A stretch of DNA of 64,000 nucleotides from Dryocosmus kuriphilus (Eukaryota; Arthropoda; Insecta; Hymenoptera; Cynipidae): positions 127,469,410 through 127,533,409 of the forward strand of contig CM076196.1 of the NCBI GenBank assembly GCA_038277395.1. Reading direction: 5' to 3'. A program made the position numbers and the translations under genes. Positions 1 through 11,664 of the stretch are shown here, in pieces. Every line of letters begins with the position of its first letter. Position 1 is the stretch's first letter. The notes under the pieces are model-generated. The model made no database searches, was not told where the DNA came from, and saw only the letters and a program-made list of their open reading frames with translations.

Positions 1-1060
1 GTTTCACAGTTAATAGACTGTTTTTAGAGTGTGTGAAAAAAAATTAAAACGAATGTTTAACAGTAGATGCTTCAGAACGACTGCTGGCCTCATTTTTTAA
101 TTCTGTTCTGTTAACTTTATTATTAAAACAAGTAGTAAGTAAAGAAAAGCCATTTCGACAATATTATTTCTCATTTCTGGGTAAAATTCATAAATAAACT
201 CGCTATACATCAGAATAAATGCAGGTACACTTAAATAACATAAGCAGTGTCAAATATGTCATTTTTAACCGTCTAACTCCGTCTTCATCTTCCAAAGTGC
301 GCATTACTCTAACAAGGAGGGTTAGGTTGGTGTCCGACGCCGATTTTTTTGTAACTTTGCAGGTGAAAAGAGGATCCCAGATTATAAAAAAAAAAATTAA
401 TTTTTTGGGCAATCGTTCTTATTTAGGGGTTGAAATCACCCCTTCTATATTTTTAATACGTTTACTGTTTTAAGAGCTATCATTGTTTTTACTTTCTTGT
501 TTTTGCACAAAATTGTTCTAATTGATTCTATATTATAATATTATCTTGAGTTTTAAAAATAGTTACCCCCTAGAGTACCATAATTCAAAAATCTACCCCT
601 ATAGGATGCTTCGCCATATGACACATAGTTTAAGATTTTGGACATTTTTTTGCTTTTTTGTTAACGATGGCACATGTTCTTATATTAATAAACCCTTGTT
701 ATGTGAAAACTACCCCTCAAAAACTTTTTATGTTTTGTTTAGCAGGCGATTTTAATGACAATACATATATAACAGAACTGTTTAAAGAGTTTTTATTTAG
801 GTTCAGGCACGTACATATTTCCATTGAAAATTGTACACGCATACACATACCCTTTCGCATATCGTCCCTCTAACACTTATTGCTCAAGGCTTTCGACTTA
901 CAATATATCTTCTATGAAATAAAAAATAAATGTGTGATATGATGAGTGTGTTTTTAATTTCACCATTTGAAAAATTGCGCATAAAATTCTAATCTAATTC
1001 TAATTTTAATCTAAAATTGTTTTTAATAACGACAGATTAGTTAAAAAGAAATAATATCAT
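1..1060. other. AT-rich non-coding stretch
   Basis: No coding region, RNA gene or clear repeat boundary is visible. The short open frames are ordinary chance frames in AT-rich DNA. It lies downstream of the decayed DDE_1 transposase on the minus strand and may include the 3' end of that transposon, but I could not find its terminal inverted repeat. Confidence 0.5.
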
Positions 1061-1067
1061 TCGATTT

Positions 1068-2114
1068 TTAAGGTAGGAAGTTTTCACAGTAATGATATTC
1101 TTCGAAGAAGTGTTTTAGGCACAACCTCTTCTTGCACCATGCACATGTTATTACTGCAACATCACCGCAAATATCTTGCTTGAAACAAAAGTCTGCAGAG
1201 TTATCAAAATATGGAGGTCTATTTTCTATATATCCGCTTTTATACCAAGAATATTTGAATACGTTAATAAATCTAGGTGAAGACAATTGATTATGTGTGT
1301 GAGGGACTGTAATTTTATAATGTTATTTCTAATATGCAAGTTAATATCGGACCTCAAAAGACTAGAAGTGTCAGAGATTTTTCGTACGAAATTCTTCCAG
1401 ATCCTAAACCCAAACACATCCAAGGGCTGAATTCTCCCAGTTGTGCCTTTTGGAATAGTTTTTAGTAAAAGGGTTTTTTACCTTCCGGTATAGCAATTTG
1501 CACGGTTTGTTCACACTGGCCACTCATTAATCTAACAATAACACAGAAGTTTCTCCTACGTTAGGGAAAAAATGCACCTTGAAGCCACATTTGCAGTAAT
1601 TCTGAAGAAAGTTTACCGGATTTAGAGGCTTGCAAATAAATATTGTTTGCCTTAAAAAGCCCTTCGCTTACTCTTGGTCCAAACTGTCCGGATGGTTCCT
1701 TTAAAACTACAAAAAGGGGTGAAAGTAATCTTCCATCGGCAGATATGGTTGGCTGAATTGTATAGCTATGCGTGGTAGAGGAAACCGATTGAACAACATT
1801 TTCCTCAGTCTTTGCTCCTTTAAAGCTCAAAGTTCTACCACTGTGTAATTCTAAATTAAAGCCACTTTGATCTGAATTGAAAATTTTGCTTTCCCCATAA
1901 CCCAGAATTTTTTATTTTACATTGTTTTTAAAAACATCACATTCTTGTTCTGTAACTCTAGTGTCATGTAAAGATGATACAGATATAAATTTTGTGATTT
2001 TTCGCGAAACAACGTTATGCATTTTCTTGAATTTCCATACCCACCAACGTGATGCTTTAAACCATGGCATGTCCAATTCATGCTTCCTCTGTAAAGCCCA
2101 TCTTCGAAGATCTA
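1068..2114 (-). pseudogene. CENP-B/DDE_1 (pogo/Tigger-type) transposase, C-terminal two thirds
   Basis: Reading leftwards on the minus strand there is an HTH_Tnp_Tc5/CENP-B-like DNA-binding segment (about 2115-1920, with FKASRWWVWKFKKMHNVVSR). It is followed by a DDE_1-type catalytic region (about 1905-1560, with STTHSYTIQPTISADGRLLS and GKLSSELLQMWLQ) and a C-terminal segment (1440-1078) ending in a Cys/His-rich cluster, CAWCKKRLC...HFFEEYHYC. This order is typical of pogo/Tigger-like cut-and-paste transposases that act in the nucleus. The frame is broken by stops near 1917 and 1530 and by shifts near 1290, so it is a pseudogene. Its N-terminal third lies about 6.2 kb away at 8345-8744, and a foldback element occupies the gap. 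The family call rests on these motifs, not on a database search. Confidence 0.8.
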
Positions 2115-3034
2115 CAGTAAGATCAAATTCATATGTCCTATAGGATATATAGTGCATAAGACTATATATGGAAAAAATTATAAATGCAACCCACTATGCC
2201 CCCAAATAATGGAAAAAGACATTTTACAGGGGTATTTTTTAAATTGCGCGCGCTGATATCGCATTTCATTGGTCGGTTTGATGAAGACTTGATTCATGGG
2301 TGTCGTCATAGGATAACCACAGATAACCATCAGAGTCCGTCATCAACTGAAGTGTTTACAAAATTGATAACCTCGTATGTACTTTAGTTTATTGTTAAAC
2401 CAGTAAAAAATAAGAATGACATGATAATAAAATCCATTAAAATTGTGCGAAAATATGAAAACGTAGTTTAGTTAAAAAATGGAAGTCTATCTCGATTATT
2501 TTTGTGATGTGAAGTGCATTTTATCCTTTTTTGAGGTTACGTTTTGAACATTTGACATATTTTGAGTGTAAACATTGAGTGATATCGTTGGACGGATTGC
2601 AGTTTATGTAAGTAAATACTCTATTTCTGGTACTTTATTATGGAAAAAATAGTGTAATTTTCAAGACATGAATGTAAAAAGTTTAATTTTTTGATCTTGA
2701 AATTTTTAGTTATTTAATTTGGAACGTTTATGGTTTGAAAACGTAAAATTGTGAGTTATTTCAAGCAGCCAAAAAGTCATGCACTTTCACTTTTGAAGGA
2801 ATTTAAAATTCAATACTTTTAGTTTAAAATATACCAAATTGTTTGGTTTTAAATGTAATTTTTCTTAAAACTGTATAATTTGGAAATCAAGGCCTTCAAA
2901 GTTAAATACATTTCAATTAATAACATTCACTTGCATAAATATAACAAATTTTAAACCCAAATTTGTTTAAAAACTGGGGTAAAGCCGGGAAATGTAGTTC
3001 AAGATGCAATTAAAATATTTGTTTTGTATTTCAG

Positions 3035-4085
3035 ACACTGTCTTTGGAGCCGATCAGCTAACGGATACTTTGTTTAGTTTTAATCCTCACACTGGAGATG
3101 TGAAGCACATCCTTTCTATCCAAAATCAGTATGTACATGGGAGGAATGGATTTCGACTATGTTGGAAACAATCTGTATTGGGCCAACACAGAATTTAATT
3201 CTATCGAAGTCTACAGTATGAGGACGGGAATGAAATTAGATATTCAATTTCAGAACTTATTTTTCAGAATTTATTAAATTCCACTTTTCTTTATTTTTTT
3301 AAAAAAAACATTTCAGATTATTTACAAATTTTTTAAGTTTCAGAATAATGTATGTTGTAGATATGGTATAGATATGGCCGGATTGTCCAAATCGGAAGCT
3401 TTCGTCATAAAGGATAAATTAATTGGATCCAGGATATCTCTCGCTTACGATTTTGAAAAAGAGAGATTATATTGGGCCGATGAAGGCACTGGACGAATCG
3501 ACAGTATTTCCCAAAACGGTTTCTATACACAAAATTTAAAAATTTATAGAAGTAGTCGAGGCGTAACATTGTAAATTGAAGACTAGAAATGTAAAAAATG
3601 ATAAATTAGTAGTTCTTGAATCTTCAATTTTAAGAGGGCAACTTAAAAAAAAAAATTATATTTCTGATTGCAATAGAATTGAGATCAATGTTAAGTAAAA
3701 TAATCAAATTTCAGATGATGATCAAAAGCTTTTTCGCACTGGACTCACCAAACCCATAAGCCTATCAATTCTTGGAGGATTTGTATTTTGCACACAACCT
3801 GGATCCAAGCAATTATTCTGGAGTGATAAAAATAATGCTGTTTTTGTAAAAAAAGCAATTAATATTCGTGAGTATTCGAAAATAGCAAGTATTTTTTTTT
3901 TGTTGAAATGCATCTATTTGTGTGATAATAAACTTAAAATTAATTCTTATTGGTGTCGCTGACAATTTGTCTGTGATGCATTTGGTGTTTTTACACGGAA
4001 GGTCTGCAACAAAACATGCTTCCAGCGAGTCACAGGGTTCTCTTTGTTCACACATCTGCATTGTAAAAATCGCTTTCGGCTTTGT
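3035..4085 (+). pseudogene. LDL-receptor-family exons, left-arm copy
   Basis: Four exon-like blocks with splice-like borders lie in order. Block 1 (about 3035-3240) encodes parts of a YWTD propeller (GADQLTDTLFSFNPHTGDVK, then MDFDYVGNNLYWANTEFNSI in another frame). Block 2 (3342-3570) includes LAYDFEKERLYWADEGTGRI. Block 3 (about 3715-3870) includes GSKQLFWSDKNNAVFV and ends at GTGAGT. Block 4 (about 3950-4084) includes an EGF-like GSLCSHICIVK and ends at GTAAGT. This is LDLR class B repeats followed by an EGF module, as in LRP or vitellogenin receptors; the exact gene cannot be told. A one-base shift near 3130 is shared with the right arm, so it predates the arm duplication. Block 2 here lacks roughly 30 bases kept in the right arm. 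It is a non-functional gene fragment. Confidence 0.75.
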
Positions 4086-4130
4086 AAGTAACAAATTAAT
4101 TCCTCATGCATTTAAAATTAAAATCTAGAT

Positions 4131-4795
4131 TTTCATTTTTACACTCTCATCTCAATGAGAAGGTATTAGTTTTATGTGAAAACTGACTTTCGCGGATTTC
4201 ATGAAATCTCGACGTTTCTTGACCCCCTGAATCTGAAAAAACATGTTTTACGTTGGTGTCTGTCTGTCGTTGTCGTTGTCGTCGTCGTTGTCATCGTAGT
4301 CTGTTAGCACGATAACTTTCGAAGGACTAATCGGATTGGATTGCGCTTTGGCATACTTTTTAAGGCGTAAAAAGTAAGGACAAGTTCGTTAACCAGCGGT
4401 TTTTGACCAACGGTTATGGTTTTATCCATCCAAAACTGTTTTCACAAAATCAAAAAATCCATTTTTCGGCTAAACTATGCGAGATACAGAAAATATGTTT
4501 ATAACCAAAATTGTTTATCTTAAAAAAATCTACGAATTTTGTCTTAACCGTTTTTTTATTAAGTACACTGTTTTTGTTTTAATCGAGAAAACGTTATTAA
4601 AAATGAGAAACTATTGTTTCCCGCCGAAATATTCAAGATACGAAAAAAATAATAATAAATAAATTCGTTAGCCTCAAAAAGATCTACAAATTTTGTTTTA
4701 ACCGTTTTTTGCTAAAATGCACGATTTTGGTTTTAATCGAGAAAACGCTATTAAAAAATAAAAAATTCAAATTTATTCGTGAAATACGTTATTAA
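4131..4795 (+). repeat. Dispersed repeat with GTC-rich microsatellite and ~152-bp tandem units (left arm copy)
   Basis: The segment starts near ACTCTCATCTCAATGAGAAG, contains a GTCGTT-type simple repeat (about 4258-4300), and then runs into A/T-rich units that recur every ~152 bases (for example ATCTACGAATTTTGTCTTAA near 4529 and a close relative near 4682). Close copies lie at about 5740-6300 (inverted) and 17050-17830, so it is a separate repeat family nested in the palindrome. No coding capacity is seen. Confidence 0.7.
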
Positions 4796-4796
4796 G

Positions 4797-5275
4797 GCTG
4801 CTGGCCGAGGTGTCAGAAAACTGTGCTGTCGCCTTAATTCCTATTCAATTCCATCTGTTTTCGTATATACGAGCTATGTATTTTAAAGAGACACTTTGCA
4901 AAAAAATTTCCTCAACCCGGAAGGGGTTCACGGTTGTAAGAGGTGCGCTTAGTATACAGTTTTCCGAAAAAAGTAAAAATATCTGTGCTAAAATACGATA
5001 ATGGAAAACCATTGGAACTCTTTCTCTACTTCCCCTCATTTCAACACTTTTCCATTATCGTATTTTAGCACAGATATTTTTACTTTTTTCGGGAAACTGT
5101 ATACTAAGCGCACCTCATACAACCGTGAACCCCTTCCGGGTTGAGGAAATTTTTTTGCAAAGTGTCTCTTTAAAATACATAAGTCGTATATACGAAAACA
5201 GATGGAATTGAATAGGAATTAAGGCGACAACACATTTCTAACCTATTTTTCGACACCTCGGCCAACAGCCTTAAA
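4797..5275. repeat. Inner hairpin at the centre of the giant palindrome
   Basis: About 215 bases ending near 5010 are repeated in inverted orientation from about 5050 to 5275, around a short loop containing TTTCTCTACTTCCCCTCAT. Each arm includes the near-palindromic CAACCCGGAAGGGGTT type motif. Its outer ends begin AAGGCTGCTGGCCGAGGTG and finish CACCTCGGCCAACAGCCTT, so it looks like a small foldback MITE sitting inside the larger one. Confidence 0.8.
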
Positions 5276-6300
5276 TGTAAAGAAATCCATTTTTCAGGAA
5301 AACTATGCAAGATACGAAAAAATATTATCCAACAGAATTGTTCATCTTGGAAAAGCCTACGAATTTGCTGAAACGCATTTTTCTATCCAACACATAGTTT
5401 ATTCATGAAAGAAGAGTTTGTTAAGCAGCCACTTTTGACTAATGGTTATGGTTTATCCATCAAAAACGGTTTTTACAAAAACAAAAAATCCATATTTCGG
5501 CTAAACTATACGAGATACAAGAAAATATATATGAAAGTAAAATAGTTCGTCTCAAAAAAATCTACAAATTTTGTGTTAACCGTTTTTTGATAGAACGCAC
5601 GGTTTTTATTTTAATCGAGAAAACGTTATTAAAAATGAAAAACTGTGGTTTCCCGCCAAAATATTCAAGGTACACAAAAAAATGTAATAAACAAAGTTAT
5701 TTAGCTCAAGAAGATCTAAAAATTTTGTGTTAACTTCTTAATCTTCTTGAGTTAAATAACTTTGTTTATTACAGTTTTTTGTGTACCTTAAATATTTTGG
5801 CAGGAAACCACGGTTTTTCATTTTTAATAACGTTTTCTCGATTAAAACAAAAACCGTCTACTTCATAAAAAAACAGTTAAGACAAAATTCGTAGATTTTT
5901 TTAAGATAAACAATTTTCGTTATATACATATTTTCTGTATCTCGCATAGTTTAGCCGGAAAATGGATTTTTTGATTTTGTGAAAACAGTTTTGGATGGAT
6001 AAAACCATAACCGTTGGTCAAAAACCGCTGGTTAACGAACTCGTCCTTACTTTTTACGCCTTAAAAAGTATGCCAAAGCGCAATCCAATCCGATTAGTCC
6101 TTCGAAAGTTATCGTGCTAACAGACTACAACGACAACAACAACGACGACAACGACAACAACAACGACAGACACCAACGTAAAACATGTTTTTTCAGATTC
6201 AGGGGGTCACGAAACGTCGAGATTTCATGAAATCCGCGAAAGTCAGTTTTCACATAAAACTAATACCTTTTCATTGAGATGAAAATGTAAAAATGAAAAT
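5276..6300 (-). repeat. Dispersed repeat with ~152-bp units, extended right-arm copy
   Basis: 5740-6300 mirrors the left-arm repeat at 4131-4680. 5276-5735 is an additional block made of the same kind of units but in the opposite direction, so 5620-5735 and 5737-5850 form a further hairpin around 5736. This extra block makes the right arm about 0.45 kb longer than the left. Confidence 0.65.
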
Positions 6301-6349
6301 CTAGATTTTAATTTTAAATGCATGAGGAATTAATTTTTACTTACAAAGC

Positions 6350-7425
6350 CGAAAGCGATTTTTACAATGCAGATGTGTGAACAAAGAGAACCCTGTGACT
6401 CGCTGGAAGCATGTTTTGTTGCAGATATTCCGTGTAAAAATACCAAATGTATCACAGACAAATTGTCAGCGACACTTATAAGAATTAATTTTAAATTTAT
6501 TATTACACAAATAGATGCATTTCAAAAAAAAAAAAAAATACTTGCTATTTTCGAATACTCACGAATATTAATTGCTTTTTTTTACAAAAACAGCATTATT
6601 TTTATTACTCCAGAATAATTGCTTGGATCCACGTTGTGTCAAAAATACAAATCCTCCAAGAATCGATAGGCTAACGGGTTTGGTGAGTCCACTGCGAAAA
6701 AGCTTTTGATCATCATCTGAAATTTGATTATTTTATTTAACATTGATCTCAATTCTATTGCAATCAGAAATATAATTTTTTTTTAAAGTTGCCCTCTCTT
6801 AAAATTCAAGATTCAAGAACTACCAATTTATCATTTTTTACATTTCTAGTTTTCAATTTACAATGTTACGCCTCGACTATTTCTATAAATTTTTAAATTT
6901 CGTGTATAGAAACCGTTTTGGGAAATACTGTCGATTCGTCCAGTGCCTTCATCGGCCCAATATAATCTCTCTTTTTCAAAATCGTAAGCGAGAGATATCC
7001 TGGTTCCAATTAATTTATCCTTTATGACGATAGCTTCCGATTTGGACAATTCGGCCATATCTATTTTTGTAATATGGTATTCTTTATTCTTCAGTTGAAA
7101 CACAACATACATTATTCTGAAATTTAAAAAATTTGTAAATAATCTGAAACGTTTTTTAAAAAAATAAAGAAAAATGGAATTTAATAAATTCTGAAAAATA
7201 AGTTCTGAAATGGAATATCTAATTTCATTCCCGTCCTCATACTGTAGACTTCTATAGAATTAAATTCTGTGTTGGACCAATACAGATTGTTTCCAACATA
7301 GTCGAAATCCATTCCTCCCATGTACATACTGATTTTGGATAGAAAGGATGTGCTTCACATCTCCAGTGTGAGGATTAAAACTAAACAAAGGATCCGTTAG
7401 CTGATCGGCTCCAAAGACAGTGTCT
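6350..7425 (-). pseudogene. LDL-receptor-family exons, right-arm copy
   Basis: This is the mirror image of the exon blocks at 3035-4085, reading leftwards: block 1 at about 7425-7220, block 2 at 7112-6863, block 3 at about 6715-6560, block 4 at about 6480-6350. Block 2 is the best preserved copy. It is an 84-codon open frame that includes LAYDFEKERLYWADEGTGRI and keeps a segment (FQLKNKEYHITKIDM) deleted in the left arm. The block 1 frameshift is shared with the left arm. Because the intron-like spacers are also duplicated, the capture was of genomic DNA and not of a spliced mRNA. Confidence 0.75.
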
Positions 7426-8344
7426 GAAATACAAAACAAATATTTTAATTGCATTTTGAACTACATTTCCCGGCTTTACCCCAGTTTTTAAACAAATTTG
7501 GGTTTAAAATTTGTTTAATTTATGGAAGTGAATGTTATTAATTGAAATGTATTTAACCTTGAAGGCCTTGATTTCCAAATTATACAGTTTTGAGAAAAAT
7601 TACATTTAAAACCAAACAATCTGGTATATTTTAAATTCAAAGTATTGAATTTTAAATTCTTTCAAAAGTGAAAGTGCATGACTATTTGGCTGCTTGAAAT
7701 AACTCACAATTTTACGTTTTCAAATTATAAACGTTCCAAATTAAATAACTAAAAATTTCAAGATCAAAAAATTAAACTTTTTACGTTCAAGTCTTGAAAA
7801 TTACACTATTTTTTCCATAATAAAGTACCAGAACAGAATATTTACTTACATAAAGTGCAATCCGTCCAACGATATCACTCAATGTTCACACTCAAAATGT
7901 GTCAAATGTTCAAAACGTAACCTCACAAAACGATAAAATGCACTTCACATCACAAAAATAGTCGAGATAGACTTCCATTTTTTAACTAAACTACATTTTC
8001 ATATTTTCGCACAATTTTAAAGGTTTTTATTATCATGTCATTCTTATTTTGTACTGGTTTAACAATAAACTAAAGTACATACGAGGTTATCAATTTTTTA
8101 AACACCTCAGTTGATGACGGACTCTAATGGTTATCTGTGGTTATCCTATGACGACACCCATGTATCAAGTCTTCATCAAACCGACCAATGAAATGCGACA
8201 TCAGCGCGCGCAATTAAAAAAATACCCCTGTAAAATGTCTTTTTCCATTATTTGGGGGCATGGCGGGTTGCATTTATAATTTTTTCCATATATAGTCTTA
8301 TGCACTATATACCCTATAGGACATATGAATTTGATCTTACTGTA

Positions 8345-8810
8345 TATCGTGAACTGTCGTCTTTGAATCAATAGCCTCCTTCAATTTGTCGAAAGTGTAT
8401 TTTGCAACGTTGTATAGCTTATCTTCTCGGTCACCATCACTGTTGACTTGTTCTTGCCATCTTCTTAATTGTCGCTCTGAACGAAGCTTCTTGAATCTTT
8501 GATGAACGGTTGTAAAAGATAACCGTTTTTTCTTTCCAGAATTCCAAAAGTCAACAGCTTCTTTTTTATAGTCGAAATTAACTATCTGCTCTTGATATAA
8601 ACAACTAGGAACTTCATCATAATCCTTTTCTTCTTCTTGTTCTTCATCTTCAATCGGTTGTATGTAAATTTGACTATCCTCATCAGCAAATTGTAAGTCA
8701 GCTGAATTTTCAATAATAAATGAGGAATCAAACACATTTTTCATTATAATATCCTCTATTACATCGTGTAGATATACCTCCTCAGGTGCTCCTTCTAATA
8801 AAATATAATA
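8345..8810 (-). pseudogene. CENP-B/DDE_1 transposase, N-terminal third (other side of the foldback insertion)
   Basis: An ATG at 8744 opens a minus-strand frame with an acidic stretch (EDEEQEEEKDYDE) and then a first helix-turn-helix-like segment (YKKEAVDFWNSGKKKRLSF...RFKKLRSERQLRRW), as in proteins that use CENP-B-type DNA binding. The frame stays open upstream of 8744 to about 8810, so an upstream exon or start is possible. It runs into a TAA created by the end of the foldback element at 8342. The reading frame and sense of this part match those of the part ending at 2114: with the element and one TA removed, the codons run on in phase. The upstream side is bounded by a Penelope-like element from about 8826. 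Confidence 0.8.
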
Positions 8811-8825
8811 ATAATATAATAGAAA

Positions 8826-11051
8826 GACAATTCAAAATTTAGAAATTGAGGATACCAATATTAATTTATGTTTTCATTTAAATTTAATAGATAATTTAGA
8901 AGAAAAAATTTATAGTAGTTTTCCACAAAACATTTTTTTTATTAAGTTTTTTCAAAAGAATAATCATAGAATAAAAAAATATGAAATGAATCTAATAAAT
9001 AAATTCAAAAAGAAGTTTGAATTTAATTAAAGATCAAAAATAAAATGAAATGAAATTTTTAAAACAAAAAAATGAAAAATGGTTTATGAATCTGTCTTCA
9101 AAGATAATACCTGATAATGTACAGAAGATTTTAGGATTAGGTGGGAAGTTTGGCAAACCACTAACCAACAGGAAAAAAATTCCAATTCGAGAAATTATTA
9201 AAAATATTGAAAATAAAATTTTTTTGTTTAGTGATGAGAATAATATAGAATTTAGAATGGATTTTTTTCATACGATTCAAAAATTCATGAATTCAAAAGT
9301 TAATCATAATAGATGGGAAAATAATTTAATCAGAGACATTAATGATTGCAATATATTTTTAAAGAACAACAGGGATCAAATATTAATCACAAGAGCAGAT
9401 AAAGGTCAAATCACGGTTGTCATGGACATTATAGATTACAAAAACAAAATTTTTGATTTACTAAATGATTTAAATACCTACAAAATTTTACCGAAAAATC
9501 CAATACACAAAATCCGTAACGATTTACAAGAAATTCTGAAAGAGTGGAAAAATAAAAATTACATAGATCAAGACACATATAAATACCTCAATTATCCACA
9601 ATATAATGGAACACTTCCTAGATGCTATGGTTTGCCAAAGATCCACAAAGAAAATAATCCTCTAAGACTTATTGTCTCATCTATAGATAGTCCATTGTAC
9701 AATTTAGCAAATTGGTTAAAATGTATACTAAAACATATTCCGAAACCTATGTTGCATGTGAGAGATAGCAAATATTTTGTTGATCATATTAAAGATTTAA
9801 ATGTACCAAATGATGAAATTTTAACTTCGTCAGATGTGAAATCTCTCTTCACTAATATCCCAGTGGAACTCGTCATTATAGGTTTGGAGAAGAGATGGAT
9901 TTATATTAGAGAACATATAAAGTTAACAAAAGATAGTTTCATCAAAATAATTAAATTTGTCTTGGAATCTACCAGTTTTTCCTTTGACAAAAAATTTTAT
10001 AAGCAAAAATTCGGTACTCCAATGGGGTCACCATTATCACCCATCATCTCAGATATTGTTATGGAAGATCTGGAAACTGAATGCTTAAATAAATTAGAAT
10101 TTAAACCTAACATTTATAAAAGATACGTGGACGATATATTCACTATTATCCCTCATAATCAAATTGAAAAAACAGTAGAGATTTTTAACAATTACCATAA
10201 TAGATTGGAATTCACTATTGAAATTGAAACAGAAAATAAATTAAATTTCTCGGACGTCAATGTTATAAGATCAAACAATCAAGTGTTAATTAACTGGTAT
10301 CACAAACCGACTTTTTCAGGACGTTACATAAATTATTTCTCAAATCATCCGATAAAATTCAAAATCAGTACTATATACGATTTAGTGGATAAAGGTTTGT
10401 TACTGTCAAACAAATGTTTCCATAAAGAAAATCTAAATTTCATTACTAATACTCTGAAAGATAACAATTACCCTTCAAAATTTACACAAAAGTACATTAA
10501 GAAACGAATTCATTATATACAAAACAAAATACAAAACAATGATGAATCAAATAATAAAGAAAAAATAGACAACAATAGAATAATAAGTCTACCCTTTGTT
10601 GAAGGTTTAAACGATAAACTGGTTAGATTGTTAAGAAAATATGATATAAAAGTAGTAGAAGAAATAAAAGATAACTTATCCAAAAATATAAAAACTGGCA
10701 AGGATAAGTTGGAAATTGGCGAAGAGATAAATGTGGTCTACAAGACAAAATGTTCAAACTGTGATAAATGTCACATAGGACAAACTAAGAGAAATCTTTC
10801 GAAGAGGATTAATGAACATAAAAATAATATAACACATGATGATCTATCAGTTATTTCGGAACATAGAATTACGACAGGCCACGATATGGATTGGAAAAAC
10901 GTTGAAATTTTACACAGAAAAAAAAAAATTGAATAAAAGATTAATTGCAGAAATGATGTTCATCAAAAAAGAATTTCCATTTACTCTAAATAAAATTACA
11001 GATACTGAGAAACTTAATAGCATATATAAAAATTTTACGAAATTTATTTAA
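8826..11051 (+). mobile_element. Penelope-like retroelement, 5'-truncated
   Basis: Homology-like coding begins at about 8826 in one frame (for example NLIDNLEEKIYSSFPQNIFF) and shifts near 9030 into the main open frame at 9050. It ends with the GIY-YIG region at 11051. The element sits directly upstream of the N-terminal part of the DDE_1 transposase, so one probably inserted into the other. No target duplication or long terminal repeat could be recognised. Confidence 0.8.
9050..11051 (+). CDS. Penelope-like reverse transcriptase with GIY-YIG endonuclease
   Basis: The main frame (9050-10936, 628 codons) contains a reverse transcriptase with SSDVKSLFTNIP, FGTPMGSPLSPIISD (palm and primer-grip region) and the catalytic YVDD in KRYVDDIFTI, then the characteristic FSGRYINYFSNHP segment. 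The C-terminus starts a GIY-YIG domain (VVYKTKCSNCDKCHIGQTKR, with the Cys pairs common in this family). Its end (EMMFIKKEFPFTLNK) is displaced into the next frame after an A-run near 10918-10930, so one frameshift separates the domains. Enzymes of this family copy RNA into DNA at a nicked target in the nucleus. The start at 9050 is only the first ATG after an upstream frame break; the natural N-terminus is longer. Confidence 0.85.
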
Positions 11052-11664
11052 TTAAATTAGAATTTTTAATTTTGTCATAACTATTATTAACAGAAACTTA
11101 CTGATCGATAATTCAGTGTGACTAGTTCTGTTTCTCTTCGAAGGATTTGTCTCTCTTTTAAAATTTAATTTAAGGTCTAAGTTGTACAATCAGTATGTAT
11201 CATAGCAGTCGACCGCCAACTCTGAAGGTGATGAGACATAACATCATTTCTCAATATTCAGAGTTGACTATATAAAATTTTAATTAAATTTTTAACAATT
11301 GCTTTTTAATATATGCCAAATATATAAAAAATTTTAATTACGAATAATATTTACTAACCAATAAAAGGATTACGAATAAAGAAAGGACCATGTAAGTTTT
11401 CTTAAGACTATATTATATCAATACTATTTTAAAAATTTGCTGAAACATGAAAAATACAATTAATATTATAATTTTCTAGTTACATCATTAAATATATTCT
11501 GAAGAGGGTGGCACACAAGGCCATTGAAACGTAATAAGATGACTAGTTTATTCAATTATTAACCTATCCTGGTGATGGTGATTATATGAAAAAAGTAATA
11601 TTACACTAGTGATACGAATGTTTAAACTGAATGTTTGTTTAAACGGATGATATTCGTATAAATA
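11052..11664. other. Element 3' flank and AT-rich spacer
   Basis: No coding signal. A perfect 9-bp inverted repeat (AACTCTGAA at 11218-11226, TTCAGAGTT at 11257-11265) encloses a 30-base loop. It might be a structured 3' terminus of the Penelope-like element, but I could not fit it to a hammerhead core. Confidence 0.4.

Larger units (their letters stand above)
2115..8342. mobile_element. Giant foldback element (about 6.2 kb palindrome) with TA target duplication, carrying host exons
   Basis: The left end reads CAGTAAGATCAAATTC and the right end GAATTTGATCTTACTG, a perfect terminal inversion. TA flanks both sides (2113-2114 and 8343-8344). The outer parts of the arms (about 2115-4700 and 5740-8342) match in inverted orientation for over 2.5 kb with scattered differences. 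Nested inside are a second hairpin (4797-5275) and a third (about 5620-5850). A CAGT terminus plus a TA duplication is the signature of the Tc1/mariner (IS630) superfamily, yet no transposase is visible inside. I infer a non-autonomous element mobilised by such a transposase that captured part of a gene and became duplicated head to head. The central asymmetry (5276-5735 has no equal on the left) shows later rearrangement. Confidence 0.85.

Noticed and set aside
3813..4094. Cys-rich minus-strand ORF and its plus-strand partner at 6367-6618
   Set aside because: They are antisense shadows of the EGF-like exon in the two arms.
11218..11265. Hairpin with GTGATGAGAC after the Penelope-like element as a hammerhead
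   Set aside because: Neither strand has the CTGATGA plus GAAA core with a pairable stem II; only a simple hairpin is supported.
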